Below, in pieces: positions 1 through 8,619 of a DNA stretch of 64,000 bases. Numbering within the stretch: position 1 is the first letter of the stretch; each line of letters begins with the position of its first letter. The position numbers and the translations under genes are program-made. The notes under the pieces were generated by a model. It searched no databases, was not told where the DNA came from, and saw only the letters and a list, made by a program, of their open reading frames with translations. Origin of the DNA: Flavobacterium sp. UGB4466 (GTDB lineage: Bacteria > Bacteroidota > Bacteroidia > Flavobacteriales > Flavobacteriaceae); assembly GCF_903469665.1 (NCBI RefSeq), contig NZ_CAGKLC010000020.1, forward strand, positions 1 through 64,000, given 5' to 3'.

Positions 1-26
1 CTCTTTGTTCTATTTTTTTATAAAAC

Positions 27-425
27 CTATTTACCGTTTAATAACTTCTCCAAATATTCATTTTTATCCTTTTCAGCCTGTACCAAACGTTCGTAAAGCT
101 CAACAACTTTGTCAAGCGGATTGAATGAGCAATTATTTGATTGAATGGCTCCGTTACTATGGCTAAAGTCATTATCATAAATATTATTAAAATAATTAAA
201 AACGGCTTCTTCCGAAAAGTTTTTAATGGCTTCAACGGTTACTCCAAGCACTTTTGCTACTTCTTTCAGTTTTTCTTCGTCTATGCTTTCGCTGTTTTCT
301 ATAGTAGAAACAGATTGTTGAGATATACCTAAAGCTTGTGCCAAAGCTTCTTGTTTCATGTCTTTTAGTTCACGAATACGGCTGATTTTTCGCCCTATAT
401 GATATGGTTTTTCTGCTATGCTCAT
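27..425 (-). CDS. XRE-family helix-turn-helix transcriptional regulator
   Basis: A small cytoplasmic DNA-binding protein of about 132 residues. An XRE-type helix-turn-helix occupies roughly residues 12-70 (ALGISQQSVSTIENSE is the turn and recognition helix). The C-terminus (NPLDKVVELYERL onward) is a charged amphipathic helix that probably mediates dimerisation. The frame extends to a TTG at 431, but the ATG at 425 is the likelier start. A TATCTTTG box lies just upstream on the minus strand. Target genes are unknown and neighbours do not suggest any. Family assignment is secure; specific function is not. Confidence 0.85.
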   Translation of the reverse strand: MSIAEKPYHIGRKISRIRELKDMKQEALAQALGISQQSVSTIENSESIDEEKLKEVAKVLGVTVEAIKNFSEEAVFNYFNNIYDNDFSHSNGAIQSNNCSFNPLDKVVELYERLVQAEKDKNEYLEKLLNGK

Positions 426-570
426 ATTCAAAGATATTTAAAATTATAAAAGAATGATCGATTTTGGTAAAAAACAAGTTCGTTTTTGTAAGATACGCTT
501 TTCATTATTGATACAAAAATACGGTTTTCAGATGAGTATAACATGAAATAGCAGTCTACAAATTTATTTT

Positions 571-1077
571 TTACAGCTTAATCTCAAACAAACTAAAAGA
601 GCCTTCTTTATAATGTTCCGGTAATTCACTGGTCCACTCGATGGTGCTGATGCCTTTGTAGTTAAAACCACAACTGGTGTAATACTTATTTATCCTTTCG
701 TTACCGCTATGGGTATCAAGTCTGATGTATGATTTGTTATTCTCGCGAGCATATATTTTTGCCCATTCGATGATTTTTTTAACATACGACTGTCCTCTGA
801 ATTTTGGATTCGTTGCAATGCGATGAAGGTAAATGGCAGGATCGGCACTGGCTTCTTTCCAAATAATCAAATCGTTAAAAGTAAGCACAAAGGTACAGGC
901 AACTTCATCTCCTTCTTTGATGATGAAGTGGCGATTTTCGGTAATTTCTTTTTCTATAAGTGTTCTCTCAAAGCCTCTCCAGCTTTTGTTGTTGACCGTT
1001 TTTTGATAAGAGGTAGCTTCATTATAAAGATCGAAAACGGCATCGATATCTTCATTCGTAGTTTTTAAAAATTCCAT
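571..1077 (-). CDS. GNAT-family N-acetyltransferase
   Basis: Predicted acetyl-CoA-dependent N-acetyltransferase of 168 residues, a normal length for a single GNAT domain. The acetyl-CoA binding motif is visible at residues 86-103 (RIATNPKFRGQSYVKK), with a strand-helix pattern before it and a C-terminal segment (SGNERINKYYTSCGF) typical of motif B. No signal peptide is present, so the enzyme is cytoplasmic. The substrate cannot be told from sequence. It stands alone with about 80 bases to the next gene, so operon context gives no clue. Confidence 0.85.
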   Translation of the reverse strand: MEFLKTTNEDIDAVFDLYNEATSYQKTVNNKSWRGFERTLIEKEITENRHFIIKEGDEVACTFVLTFNDLIIWKEASADPAIYLHRIATNPKFRGQSYVKKIIEWAKIYARENNKSYIRLDTHSGNERINKYYTSCGFNYKGISTIEWTSELPEHYKEGSFSLFEIKL

Positions 1078-1157
1078 TATTGGGTGGTATACTGTAGATT
1101 AATGAATCCCTCAAAGGTAAATCTTTAGGAGGCGTAAAGTCCCATGAAATATCAGTT

Positions 1158-2117
1158 TTAACTTTTTGTATTAGTATTCAACCAGACTACATTTTGTTCG
1201 GATTGATGCTCCTGACCAATAATATCCCGATACAATTCGGGTCTCCTTGCTTTTATATAACGGTTTCCGCCAGCCTGAATGCACTTTTCAGGAGTTAATA
1301 GTGCAGTTACAAAAGAGTCTTCAAAAGAGCTGCATTCAGAAAGAATATCCCCAAAAGGATCAATAATCATCGAACAGCCATTTTTCAGCTGATCGTCGTC
1401 CATTCCAATTGGGTTCGAGAATACGGCATAAATAGCATTGTCATAGGCTCTTGCAGGAAGCCATTTCATCAGCCAGTCTCTGCCTTTCATTCCTTCAAAT
1501 TCCAGTCGGAGAGAAGTAGGATCAGATTCACGGTTTTCCCACAGCTGTGGAGCAACAAATCCGGCACCTGGTCGGGTAGAAGGAGTACACATCGTAACGT
1601 GAGGCATAAAAATAATCTGGGCACCTAAAAGAGTGGTAGCTCGAACATTCTCAATAATATTGTTGTCGTAACAAATTAGAATACCACATTTCCATCCTTT
1701 AATCTCAAAGATACAGTATTGGTCGCCCGGAGTAAGGTGTGGATTGATAAACGGATGAAGTTTTCGGTATTTGGCAACCAAACCATTTCCGTCTACGCAC
1801 ACATAAGCTTTGAATAAGTTATCGTCTTCGTCTTTCTCAAAGAGCCCCGCCAGAATCACGATATTATGGTTTCGCGCAATTTCGGTTAATTTTGAAATGC
1901 TTTCTCCACTCGGAATTAATTCTGCCAGGTTCAGCATTTGTTCTTTTGATAGATTTCGGGCAAAAGTATAGCCCGTTACAGAACACTCATGAAACGAAAT
2001 AACATCACACCCTTGGCTTGCAGCCTGTTGAGAAAGTTTTTCAATTACAGATAAGTTATAACTTTTATCGCCACTTTTGTTCTCGAACTGAGCGGTGGCT
2101 ATTTTTAAATTTTTCAT
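1158..2117 (-). CDS. Carbon-nitrogen hydrolase (nitrilase superfamily)
   Basis: A 319-residue cytoplasmic amidase/nitrilase-superfamily enzyme that would hydrolyse a C-N bond of an amide, nitrile or carbamoyl substrate. The catalytic triad is visible: Glu44 (SFHECSVTGY), Lys119 (KYRKLHPF) and Cys149 (GILICYDN). Length fits a single CN_hydrolase domain. The gene follows an AraC-type regulator by about 70 bases in the same orientation, so that regulator may control it. The substrate is not deducible; omega-amidase, N-carbamoyl-amino-acid or polyamine-pathway hydrolase are all possible. Confidence 0.88.
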   Translation of the reverse strand: MKNLKIATAQFENKSGDKSYNLSVIEKLSQQAASQGCDVISFHECSVTGYTFARNLSKEQMLNLAELIPSGESISKLTEIARNHNIVILAGLFEKDEDDNLFKAYVCVDGNGLVAKYRKLHPFINPHLTPGDQYCIFEIKGWKCGILICYDNNIIENVRATTLLGAQIIFMPHVTMCTPSTRPGAGFVAPQLWENRESDPTSLRLEFEGMKGRDWLMKWLPARAYDNAIYAVFSNPIGMDDDQLKNGCSMIIDPFGDILSECSSFEDSFVTALLTPEKCIQAGGNRYIKARRPELYRDIIGQEHQSEQNVVWLNTNTKS

Positions 2118-2186
2118 AATGCTTACTATTGATTGGTGGCAAAGGTAGCATCGGTACTATTTTGAAAATTGTACAAAACCGACATT

Positions 2187-3014
2187 CTAAAGCAGAATTG
2201 GCGGAACAGTTTTGATGAGATTATTGGTTAATTTCCCGGTATTGTTTAAGTATTCTTTTGGTGTGATTCCGGTGTGTTTTTTGAATTCCTTTATCAGATG
2301 AGACTGATCCGAAAAACCGGCATTGTAGCTAATGTTGGTGAGATTTGTATCGACTGACTTGTCTTTTAGCAGTTTTAAGAAATAATGCAGTTTGATAATA
2401 TTTCCAAATTTCTTCGGATTTAATCCGATGCACTCTTTGAACTTTCTTTCTAGATGGCGTTCCGTATAACCTGTAAATTTAGCCAGTTGGTTTACATTAA
2501 AATTCCCTTTATGTGCGGTAATAAAACGAAGCGAACTTTCAATAATTAATTGGTAAGAAGCTGTTTTGTTGGAAATATAAGTGCCGAAAAAATGATTGAG
2601 AAGTTCAACTTTTTTCAGGATCGTGTAATTTTCGCGTAGCTGCTCCTGAAGAATTAAACCGTCTCTGTTAAAAATAGTATCAATAGAAACAATAGAGTCG
2701 AGAAACTCATAAGCCGGAATGCCTAACAATTGATGAATCCCGTTAGGTTGAAAAACAACAATTATAAGAGTGATTTCATGGTTGGAATAAATGTCTTTAA
2801 ATCCCGTAAGTTGTCCATACAAAAAAGAATCCGGTAAGAAGCTCTGAACTTCCTGATGGTTTAGATCAGAGGTAAGATTGCCTTTTAAAGAAAACACAAT
2901 ACCGGTATTACCATCCGAAAACAGACGAAGCTTTTGTTCGGATACTTCTTTGGTATCTAAAAAAAGATAATGTTTAATGTAAGGTGATAATTCTACTGAT
3001 GGTGAAATCTGCAT
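2187..3014 (-). CDS. AraC-family transcriptional regulator
   Basis: A 275-residue regulator. The N-terminal half (MQISPSVELSPYIKHYLF and following) resembles the beta-rich sensor domain of the DUF6597 type. The C-terminal part, about residues 155-255, is the double helix-turn-helix of AraC proteins: the first helix pair is near FNVNQLAKFTGYTERHLER and the second near NISYNAGFSDQSHLIKEF, followed by the signature KHTGITPKEYL. It is cytoplasmic. It lies directly upstream of the C-N hydrolase gene on the same strand, suggesting local regulation. The effector is unknown. Confidence 0.88.
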   Translation of the reverse strand: MQISPSVELSPYIKHYLFLDTKEVSEQKLRLFSDGNTGIVFSLKGNLTSDLNHQEVQSFLPDSFLYGQLTGFKDIYSNHEITLIIVVFQPNGIHQLLGIPAYEFLDSIVSIDTIFNRDGLILQEQLRENYTILKKVELLNHFFGTYISNKTASYQLIIESSLRFITAHKGNFNVNQLAKFTGYTERHLERKFKECIGLNPKKFGNIIKLHYFLKLLKDKSVDTNLTNISYNAGFSDQSHLIKEFKKHTGITPKEYLNNTGKLTNNLIKTVPPILL

Positions 3015-3146
3015 TATTTAAAAGATTATGGACTGCAGTCAATTGTTGTTACTTCTTCAAAAGTCAATTGTATGAGATCATTTTTGATTTGTGAAGAATG
3101 ACTTTTGATAAAATTAAGGATATTTTTTTAATTAAGATTTTAAATA

Positions 3147-3878
3147 TTAGTTCTGTAAAGCTACTCTCACCAGCGGTAAAATACGTTCAGTAAATAAAGT
3201 ATAAGCTTTGGCCGAAGGATGTAAGCCATCTGCGGCCACCAAATCAGGATTATCAAGGCCTTTGCGGGAAATATCGGTTATCGAAACAAAAACAATATTA
3301 TTGAGTTTGCAGTAGCTTTCGGCAAAGGAATTGTATTGATTGATTTCGCTTGAAATTCTTTCGCCTTCTCCCTCCATTTGTATTTTGCCAAAAGGAGTAT
3401 AAGCATAATCCGGAATAGAGATAACAATTATCCTTTTTTTATTGCCTTTTGCTAAAACAATTGCTTTTTCTACGAGTTCTGGAAATTCCTTCTCATAGAT
3501 CGAAAAGCTTTTTCCCTGATACTGATTGTTAACCCCGATAAGAAGTGTGACTAAATCATAATTAGGATCCGGATTTTGGGTGTTTATTGCCGAAATTAAA
3601 TTGGTGGTAGTCCATCCGGTAGTCGCAATAATTTTTAAAGAAAAGCTGGCTTGCGGATAAATTGCGGTTAAACTCGATTTTAACTGTTCAGGAAATCTGC
3701 ACGTTTCGCAGACGCTTTGTCCGATGGTGTAGCTGTCTCCTAAAGCCAAATATTTTATGGAACCCAAAAGAGGTGTAATTGGAAAAGTAGATATTTCCGC
3801 AGTGTTTTCGTCAGAACTACAGCTTAACAGGAATATAGAGAGGATAACAATAACTATTTGTTTGAAATGCAGTTTCAT
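3147..3878 (-). CDS. SGNH/GDSL hydrolase lipoprotein
   Basis: A secreted esterase/lipase-type hydrolase of 243 residues. It starts with a lipoprotein signal peptide ending in lipobox LLSC (lipidated Cys20). The SGNH blocks are visible: block I ALGDSYTIG with nucleophile Ser49, block III as GVNNQYQ, and block V DGLHPS, which supplies the catalytic Asp and His. A CETC pair sits at residues 57-60. The protein should be anchored in the cell envelope facing the periplasm or surface. The substrate (acyl esters, polysaccharide acetyl groups) is not predictable. It is monocistronic by spacing. Confidence 0.87.
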   Translation of the reverse strand: MKLHFKQIVIVILSIFLLSCSSDENTAEISTFPITPLLGSIKYLALGDSYTIGQSVCETCRFPEQLKSSLTAIYPQASFSLKIIATTGWTTTNLISAINTQNPDPNYDLVTLLIGVNNQYQGKSFSIYEKEFPELVEKAIVLAKGNKKRIIVISIPDYAYTPFGKIQMEGEGERISSEINQYNSFAESYCKLNNIVFVSITDISRKGLDNPDLVAADGLHPSAKAYTLFTERILPLVRVALQN

Positions 3879-3945
3879 AATTTTGACAAATTAATTTTCG
3901 GTTCATTTTAAACAAATAGTTACGTTAAATAACTTGTTTCGGTTT

Positions 3946-4728
3946 TTAAACCATTTCAGCCTTCATCAGAATTTCTTCTTCAATAGCATTCCAAAGTCCG
4001 ATACGTTTTTCTAATGCCAAAATCGAAATTTCTTCCACTTCTTTCCATTTCTGAGCATCATCTTCACACAAATCAGTGATCATTTGCATTGCCATTGGTC
4101 CATGTTCATCGGCATCCAATTCGATATGTCTTTCAAAGTAATATAAAAGTTTACTTAGATCCGTTTCAGGAAGATTCTTCTGGAAGTTTTTCAGGATTGC
4201 GGTAAACATACTCGGAATCAAATCTTCTCTTCCGAAAGTAAATGCTGCCGCAATTTGATGAGGCTTTCCTTCTTCAATGACTCTAAAAGTAAAGTCCAGG
4301 AAAGCTTTTGTATCAGGATGTAAGGAGCTTTGTTTTATGGCAACAAAAATATTATGCAAGGAGTTTACTTCGGCTAAAAAGTGGTTGATTCCGCTTGTAT
4401 CGGCACCACAGTCTTCCATGGCTTCAATATACATTTCGTAGTGACTTTGTCTTTTTCCATCAATACTTAAATCGGTTTCTTCTGCCAAAACGATTTCGTT
4501 GATTAAGTATCTTGTTTCAGGATTTTTTGTCGCGAACCAAGGAGTAGAAGTACAGGTAAGCTTAGATTGTAATGCTTTTAATAAGGACATAAAATCCCAA
4601 ACAGCGAAAACATGAGTTTCTAAAAAACGATGTAAGTCATCGATATTTTGGATTTTATTGTATAATGAATGTTGTAGAAGTTGATCTTTTTGGGGTTGAA
4701 TGCTATTGTTTATAGTTTCAATATTCAT
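3946..4728 (-). CDS. DUF3050 domain protein (heme-oxygenase-like fold)
   Basis: A 260-residue soluble protein matching my memory of the DUF3050 family of Flavobacteria and Proteobacteria, thought to share the all-alpha heme-oxygenase-like fold. Conserved-looking acidic/His clusters include NEIVLAEETD, SHYEMYIEAMEDCGA and FERHIELDADEHGPMA; these could bind a metal pair as in HDO-type oxidases, which is inference. There is no signal peptide. A TATATTTG promoter-like box lies on the minus strand at 4745-4752, about 17 bases before the start codon. It follows the acyl-CoA dehydrogenase in the same direction, separated by a hairpin. Confidence 0.75.
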   Translation of the reverse strand: MNIETINNSIQPQKDQLLQHSLYNKIQNIDDLHRFLETHVFAVWDFMSLLKALQSKLTCTSTPWFATKNPETRYLINEIVLAEETDLSIDGKRQSHYEMYIEAMEDCGADTSGINHFLAEVNSLHNIFVAIKQSSLHPDTKAFLDFTFRVIEEGKPHQIAAAFTFGREDLIPSMFTAILKNFQKNLPETDLSKLLYYFERHIELDADEHGPMAMQMITDLCEDDAQKWKEVEEISILALEKRIGLWNAIEEEILMKAEMV

Positions 4729-4744
4729 TTTCGAATTTTTTATG

Positions 4745-4785
4745 CAAATATAAAAAGCTTCCCGTTAAGAAGAAGCTTTTTGTAT
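4745..4785 (-). terminator. Hairpin between acyl-CoA dehydrogenase and DUF3050 gene
   Basis: The arms AAAAAGCTTC (4752-4761) and GAAGCTTTTT (4772-4781) form a 10-bp stem with a 10-base loop. On the minus strand the stem ends in T-rich sequence, so it can act as a Rho-independent terminator for the acyl-CoA dehydrogenase gene. Its distal end abuts the TATATTTG box assumed to start transcription of the DUF3050 gene. Confidence 0.6.
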
Positions 4786-4815
4786 TGGTTTTGTATATAT
4801 TTTAATAAATATTCA

Positions 4816-5994
4816 TTATTTAAATGCTGGAATTCCAGTTACATCCATACCCGTTATTAGTAAATGAATGTCGTGAGTTCCTTCGTAAGTAATAACACTT
4901 TCGAGATTCATCATGTGACGCATGATCGAATATTCGCCTGTAATACCCATTCCGCCCAGCATTTGTCTGGCTTCACGTGCGATATGTATGGCCATATCGA
5001 CATTGTTGCGTTTTGCCATTGAGATTTGTGTGGTTGTAGCTCTTCCTTCGTTGCGTAAAACACCCAGGCGCCAGGTTAATAACTGTGCTTTTGTGATTTC
5101 CGTAATCATTTCAGCTAGTTTTTTCTGTTGCAATTGCGTTCCTCCGATAGGTTTCCCAAATTGAATTCTTTCTTTAGAATAACGTAAAGCAGTATCGTAG
5201 CAATCCATTGCCGCTCCAATAGCTCCCCAGGCAATTCCGTATCGTGCCGAATCTAAGCATCCAAGAGGTGCGCCAAGACCGGATTTGTTAGGTAATAAGT
5301 TTTCTTTAGGAACCTTTACATTATCGAAGATTAATTCTCCGGTTGAAGAGGCGCGCAAAGACCATTTATTATGTGTCTCAGGAGTTGTAAAGCCTTCCAT
5401 TCCGCGTTCAACGATTAGGCCGTGGATTCTTCCTTCTTCATTTTTTGCCCAAACAATTGCAATATCGGCAAAAGGAGCATTAGAAATCCACATTTTGGCA
5501 CCATTTAAAAGATAATGATCTCCCATATCTTTAAAATTAGTGATCATGCTTCCGGGGTCAGAACCGTGATCTGGTTCAGTCAAACCAAAGCATCCCATGA
5601 ATTCTCCTGTAGCCAGTTTGGGTAAATATTTCATTCGCTGTTCTTCGTTTCCATATTTCCAGATAGGATACATTACTAAGGAAGACTGAACGGATGAAGT
5701 CGATCGAACACCGGAATCTCCGCGTTCTATCTCCTGCATAATTAAACCGTAAGAAATCTGATCCAGACCTGCGCCTCCGTATTCTACCGGAATATACGGT
5801 CCGAAACCACCGATTTCTCCGAGTCCTTTTATAATTTGTGTAGGGAATGCTGCTTTTTGAGCATATTCTTCTATAATTGGAGAAACTTCTCTCTTGACCC
5901 AGGCTCGTGCCGATTCGCGAACTAATTTGTGTTCGTCTGTCAATAAGTCATCTAAGTTATAGTAATCTGGTGCTTGAAATAGGTCTGGTTTCAT
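4816..5994 (-). CDS. Acyl-CoA dehydrogenase, glutaryl-CoA dehydrogenase-like
   Basis: FAD-dependent acyl-CoA dehydrogenase of 392 residues, the normal family length, oxidising an acyl-CoA to the enoyl-CoA and passing electrons to ETF. Domains in order: N-terminal helical domain (about 15-125), central beta domain (MGCFGLTEPDHGSDPGSM near 135-152 binds flavin/substrate), and C-terminal helical domain. The catalytic base is Glu371 in VITYEGTHDIH. The YEGT context and overall similarity are closest to glutaryl-CoA dehydrogenases (lysine/tryptophan degradation), but substrate preference is inferred. Single gene with its own promoter upstream. Confidence 0.9.
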   Translation of the reverse strand: MKPDLFQAPDYYNLDDLLTDEHKLVRESARAWVKREVSPIIEEYAQKAAFPTQIIKGLGEIGGFGPYIPVEYGGAGLDQISYGLIMQEIERGDSGVRSTSSVQSSLVMYPIWKYGNEEQRMKYLPKLATGEFMGCFGLTEPDHGSDPGSMITNFKDMGDHYLLNGAKMWISNAPFADIAIVWAKNEEGRIHGLIVERGMEGFTTPETHNKWSLRASSTGELIFDNVKVPKENLLPNKSGLGAPLGCLDSARYGIAWGAIGAAMDCYDTALRYSKERIQFGKPIGGTQLQQKKLAEMITEITKAQLLTWRLGVLRNEGRATTTQISMAKRNNVDMAIHIAREARQMLGGMGITGEYSIMRHMMNLESVITYEGTHDIHLLITGMDVTGIPAFK

Positions 5995-6013
5995 TTTTGA
6001 TAGTTTTATAATA

Positions 6014-6040
6014 CAAATCTACGCAATAAAAATATAACAA
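6014..6040 (-). promoter_or_regulatory. Bacteroidetes-type promoter for acyl-CoA dehydrogenase
   Basis: On the minus strand a TTG (6040-6038) is followed after 16 bases by TAGATTTG (6021-6014), matching the TTG / TAnnTTTG consensus of flavobacterial housekeeping promoters. The start codon is about 20 bases further on. Match judged by eye only. Confidence 0.5.
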
Positions 6041-6159
6041 AATACGGTTAAATTGTTATATTTCTATAAATGGTAAAGAAGGAAAATAGTATAAACACGA
6101 ATTAATTTTAGTTTATTGTGAATTTATAAGCTATTTTTGAGATTCAAAAAACGAATTGA

Positions 6160-7902
6160 ATGAGGCTGATCATCTCTTTTATACTCTTTTTTGTTGTAAA
6201 CGTCGCTGTTTCTCAGGAGAAAAAGGTTTTTACGGAACAAGAGTACTTAATATTACAAGACAAAATTCGACTAACGGCAAATGCTAATGTTGACAGTTCG
6301 ATCGTATATGCTAGTCAGCTGGCAAGATCTAATAATAATAAACATCTGGCTTTTGCAAATGCTGCATTGTCTTATTTGATTCAGTTAAAAGGAAATGCAG
6401 TAAAATCTAAGGAAAAGTACCAGTTAGCCTTAAATTACTTAGATAAAATGCCGGATGATAAAGAAAAAACTCAACTTCGGTCTTATTTGTATAATTATGC
6501 CGGCTTATCAGAATGGAAAAGAGAGAATTACAGTGATGCAATCGAAAATTATCAACAAGGAATAAAACTCTCTATAAAGATTGGGGATATTATTCAAATT
6601 GTTAAGTTTAAGAGTAATATTGCGGCTATAAATGTTGCTGTAGGTAATTATAGATTAGCGATTAAGGATTTGCGGAGTCTCAATGATTTTGTGGATAAAA
6701 ACCAGAGCGTTTATACCAAACAGCAGTACCTTAATAATAAGAGTAACATCAATCTTAGTTTGGCAGGATCATATGAAAGCTTTTATATGAAAGACCCTAA
6801 GAAGAAGGTTTTACTTGACTCTGCGGAGTATTTTTATCAAAAAACGATCAGTTATTCTCAAAATTTTCCGGACAATAAAATTGTGGCGAAATTAAGTTTA
6901 GGGAATATTTACGGAGAGCTGAAAGAATACAAAAATGCCGAAAAAACGTATTACGACATCATCTTTCTGGCCAATCAAAATAATATGCAGGAAATCTTAT
7001 GTACTACTAATTATAATCTAGGAGACTTGTATTATAATATCAAGAAGTATGATAAGGCATTAGTGTTTTTTAAAAAATCAGATTCTATTGGCGAGATAAC
7101 AAAAACCAATCAGGTAGATCATCTGAAGTCAAATTATTATCAGGCAAAGATTTATAACATACTAAAAGAGCCTGAACTGGCTTATAAACATTCAAAAATT
7201 TACCTTGATAATTACGAAAAATTGGAATCAAAATTAAATGATGAGATTCTGGAAGTAAATTATAAACTTGGAGTAGGAGATTTGACCAGTGAGATGGTTA
7301 CCATTCAGGAGAAGTATAAATACGACGTTTTTCTGAATAAAGCTCTGAAGGTCTTTTATGTTGTTTTATTTATAGGGATCGTATTCTTGCTGATAAAAAA
7401 CATACGGGATAAAAATAAAGCACATAAAAAAATGAATGCTTTAATAGAAGAGTTTAAAGCTAATTTAGAGAAGAAAAACGAACCTGAACCAGAGATTGCT
7501 GCTCTGGAGTCTGAGGAGTTACAACTTAAGAAAGAGAATGTCAATTTAAGTATTGATGAGGCAAAAGAGAATAAAATAGTAGAAAAATTGCTGGCTTTAG
7601 AAAGTAAACAGGAATTTTTGCACGCTGATTTTACTTTGCCTTATGTGGCTAAGAAGATAAAAACAAATACTACTTATTTGTCTTATGTGGTTAACAAACG
7701 ATTTGGTAAGTCTTTTGGAGAATATTCGAATGAGTTGAAAATTAATTATGTTATTAATGAAATGATTACGAATCATATGTATCGTAAATATTCAACTCAG
7801 GCGATAGCAGAAAGTGTAGGTTTCAAAAATGCAGTGTCATTTGCTAAATCATTTCGCAAAAGAACTGGAGTGTCTCCAGCTCAGTTTGCGAATAATATTT
7901 AA
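6160..7902 (+). CDS. Membrane-anchored TPR protein with C-terminal AraC-type DNA-binding domain
   Basis: A 580-residue one-component regulator. Residues 1-18 are a signal peptide (MRLIISFILFFVVNVAVSQ). Residues about 60-370 hold tetratricopeptide-like helical repeats (for example YSDAIENYQQGIKLS, YKNAEKTYYDII, YDKALVFFKKS) placed in the periplasm. A single transmembrane helix lies near 393-413 (VFYVVLFIGIVFLLIK), then a charged coiled coil. The last 100 residues are an AraC-type helix-turn-helix (YSTQAIAESVGFKNAVSFAK, then FRKRTGVSPAQF) in the cytoplasm. This topology senses outside and binds DNA inside. It points toward the three peptide-precursor genes, whose 3' end is 20 bases away, so a role in sensing exported peptide is possible but unproven. 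Confidence 0.85.
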   Translation: MRLIISFILFFVVNVAVSQEKKVFTEQEYLILQDKIRLTANANVDSSIVYASQLARSNNNKHLAFANAALSYLIQLKGNAVKSKEKYQLALNYLDKMPDDKEKTQLRSYLYNYAGLSEWKRENYSDAIENYQQGIKLSIKIGDIIQIVKFKSNIAAINVAVGNYRLAIKDLRSLNDFVDKNQSVYTKQQYLNNKSNINLSLAGSYESFYMKDPKKKVLLDSAEYFYQKTISYSQNFPDNKIVAKLSLGNIYGELKEYKNAEKTYYDIIFLANQNNMQEILCTTNYNLGDLYYNIKKYDKALVFFKKSDSIGEITKTNQVDHLKSNYYQAKIYNILKEPELAYKHSKIYLDNYEKLESKLNDEILEVNYKLGVGDLTSEMVTIQEKYKYDVFLNKALKVFYVVLFIGIVFLLIKNIRDKNKAHKKMNALIEEFKANLEKKNEPEPEIAALESEELQLKKENVNLSIDEAKENKIVEKLLALESKQEFLHADFTLPYVAKKIKTNTTYLSYVVNKRFGKSFGEYSNELKINYVINEMITNHMYRKYSTQAIAESVGFKNAVSFAKSFRKRTGVSPAQFANNI

Positions 7903-7921
7903 ATTTTTTTTTAGAGTTTTA

Positions 7922-8062
7922 TTAAGGAATTTCGTCAGTACTTCCTTTCCCATTCCCTCTGGAAGGGTCACCGTCATCATCACCTCCAAAAATTGTTTGT
8001 TGCTCTTTTCTTGATAATTTTTCGTTTCCAAAATCTTCGAATTTTATTTTTTTAGTTTTCAT
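7922..8062 (-). CDS. Double-glycine-leader peptide precursor, copy 3
   Basis: A 46-residue precursor read from the minus strand. The leader runs to Gly26-Gly27 (LSRKEQQTIFGG), the pattern of Bacteroidetes natural-product/bacteriocin precursors cut by C39 peptidases. The predicted 19-residue core begins DDDGDPSRGNGKGST and has no cysteine. It is the last of three tandem paralogues and starts 2 bases after the stop of copy 2, so they are likely co-transcribed. An overlapping 60-residue frame (7849-8031) is not used because it lacks any family resemblance. Product activity (signal, toxin or other) is unknown. Confidence 0.8.
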   Translation of the reverse strand: MKTKKIKFEDFGNEKLSRKEQQTIFGGDDDGDPSRGNGKGSTDEIP

Positions 8063-8064
8063 TG

Positions 8065-8202
8065 TTATAGGTTTATTAGTTGTGTAGATCCGTTGCCATT
8101 TCCTCTATTACTATCGTTGTCACCTCCACGAACCGTTTTTTGTTCTTTTTTTGAAAGTGTATTGCTTTTGAAATTTTCGAAGTTTAATTTTTTATTTTTC
8201 AT
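8065..8202 (-). CDS. Double-glycine-leader peptide precursor, copy 2
   Basis: A 45-residue precursor. The leader KKLNFENFKSNTLSKKEQ continues to KTVRGG, with the cleavage site after Gly27. The 18-residue core is DNDSNRGNGNGSTQLINL; it shares the RGNGxGS block with copies 1 and 3 but has Asn in place of Lys and lacks the Pro. No cysteines. It sits 20 bases after the stop of copy 1. Leader similarity to its two neighbours across EDF/ENF, LSKKEQKT and GG shows the three arose by tandem duplication. Confidence 0.8.
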   Translation of the reverse strand: MKNKKLNFENFKSNTLSKKEQKTVRGGDNDSNRGNGNGSTQLINL

Positions 8203-8222
8203 GATTTGATTTTTTTAAATGA

Positions 8223-8360
8223 TTAATTAGATCCTTTTCCATTCCCTCTACTTGGGTCACCTGGAATAATAGATTCGTCTCCTCCCTGAACAGTTTTTTG
8301 TTCTTTTTTTGACAGTTTTTCCGATTGAAAATCTTCGAATTTTTGTGCTCGATTTGCCAT
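8223..8360 (-). CDS. Double-glycine-leader peptide precursor, copy 1
   Basis: A 45-residue precursor and the first gene of the tandem trio. The leader ends LSKKEQKTVQGG (Gly26-Gly27); the 18-residue core is DESIIPGDPSRGNGKGSN, carrying the same GDPSRGNGKGS block as copy 3. There is no cysteine, so disulfide or lanthionine chemistry is excluded for the core. A TAGTTTTG box at 8397-8390 on the minus strand may be the -7 element of the trio's promoter, though no good TTG lies at the expected distance. Too short for the usual gene-length cut-off, but supported by three-fold conservation. Confidence 0.82.
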   Translation of the reverse strand: MANRAQKFEDFQSEKLSKKEQKTVQGGDESIIPGDPSRGNGKGSN

Positions 8361-8619
8361 GTTTATTTGTATTAGGATTATTGATATATCAAAACTATAC
8401 AAAAAGGAAAACGCTTAATCGAGAATAGGGTTTTTGGGGTTTCGGACAAATTATTTTAATGATAAAATATTGATAATCAGTTGATTGTGATTTTATTCAG
8501 ACTGATATAATTTATAAATTGTATGTAGTATAATTAATAAAATGTGTACTACTAGCGTTTTTTTCTCAATAAAAACAACAATCTTTGCAGTGTAATTATG
8601 ATTTTAAAGACTCGAAAAG

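Noticed and set aside
7849..8031. 60-residue minus-strand frame overlapping the third peptide precursor
   Set aside because: The adjacent frame 7922-8062 has a leader and core conserved with two tandem paralogues, while this one resembles nothing and runs into the regulator gene.
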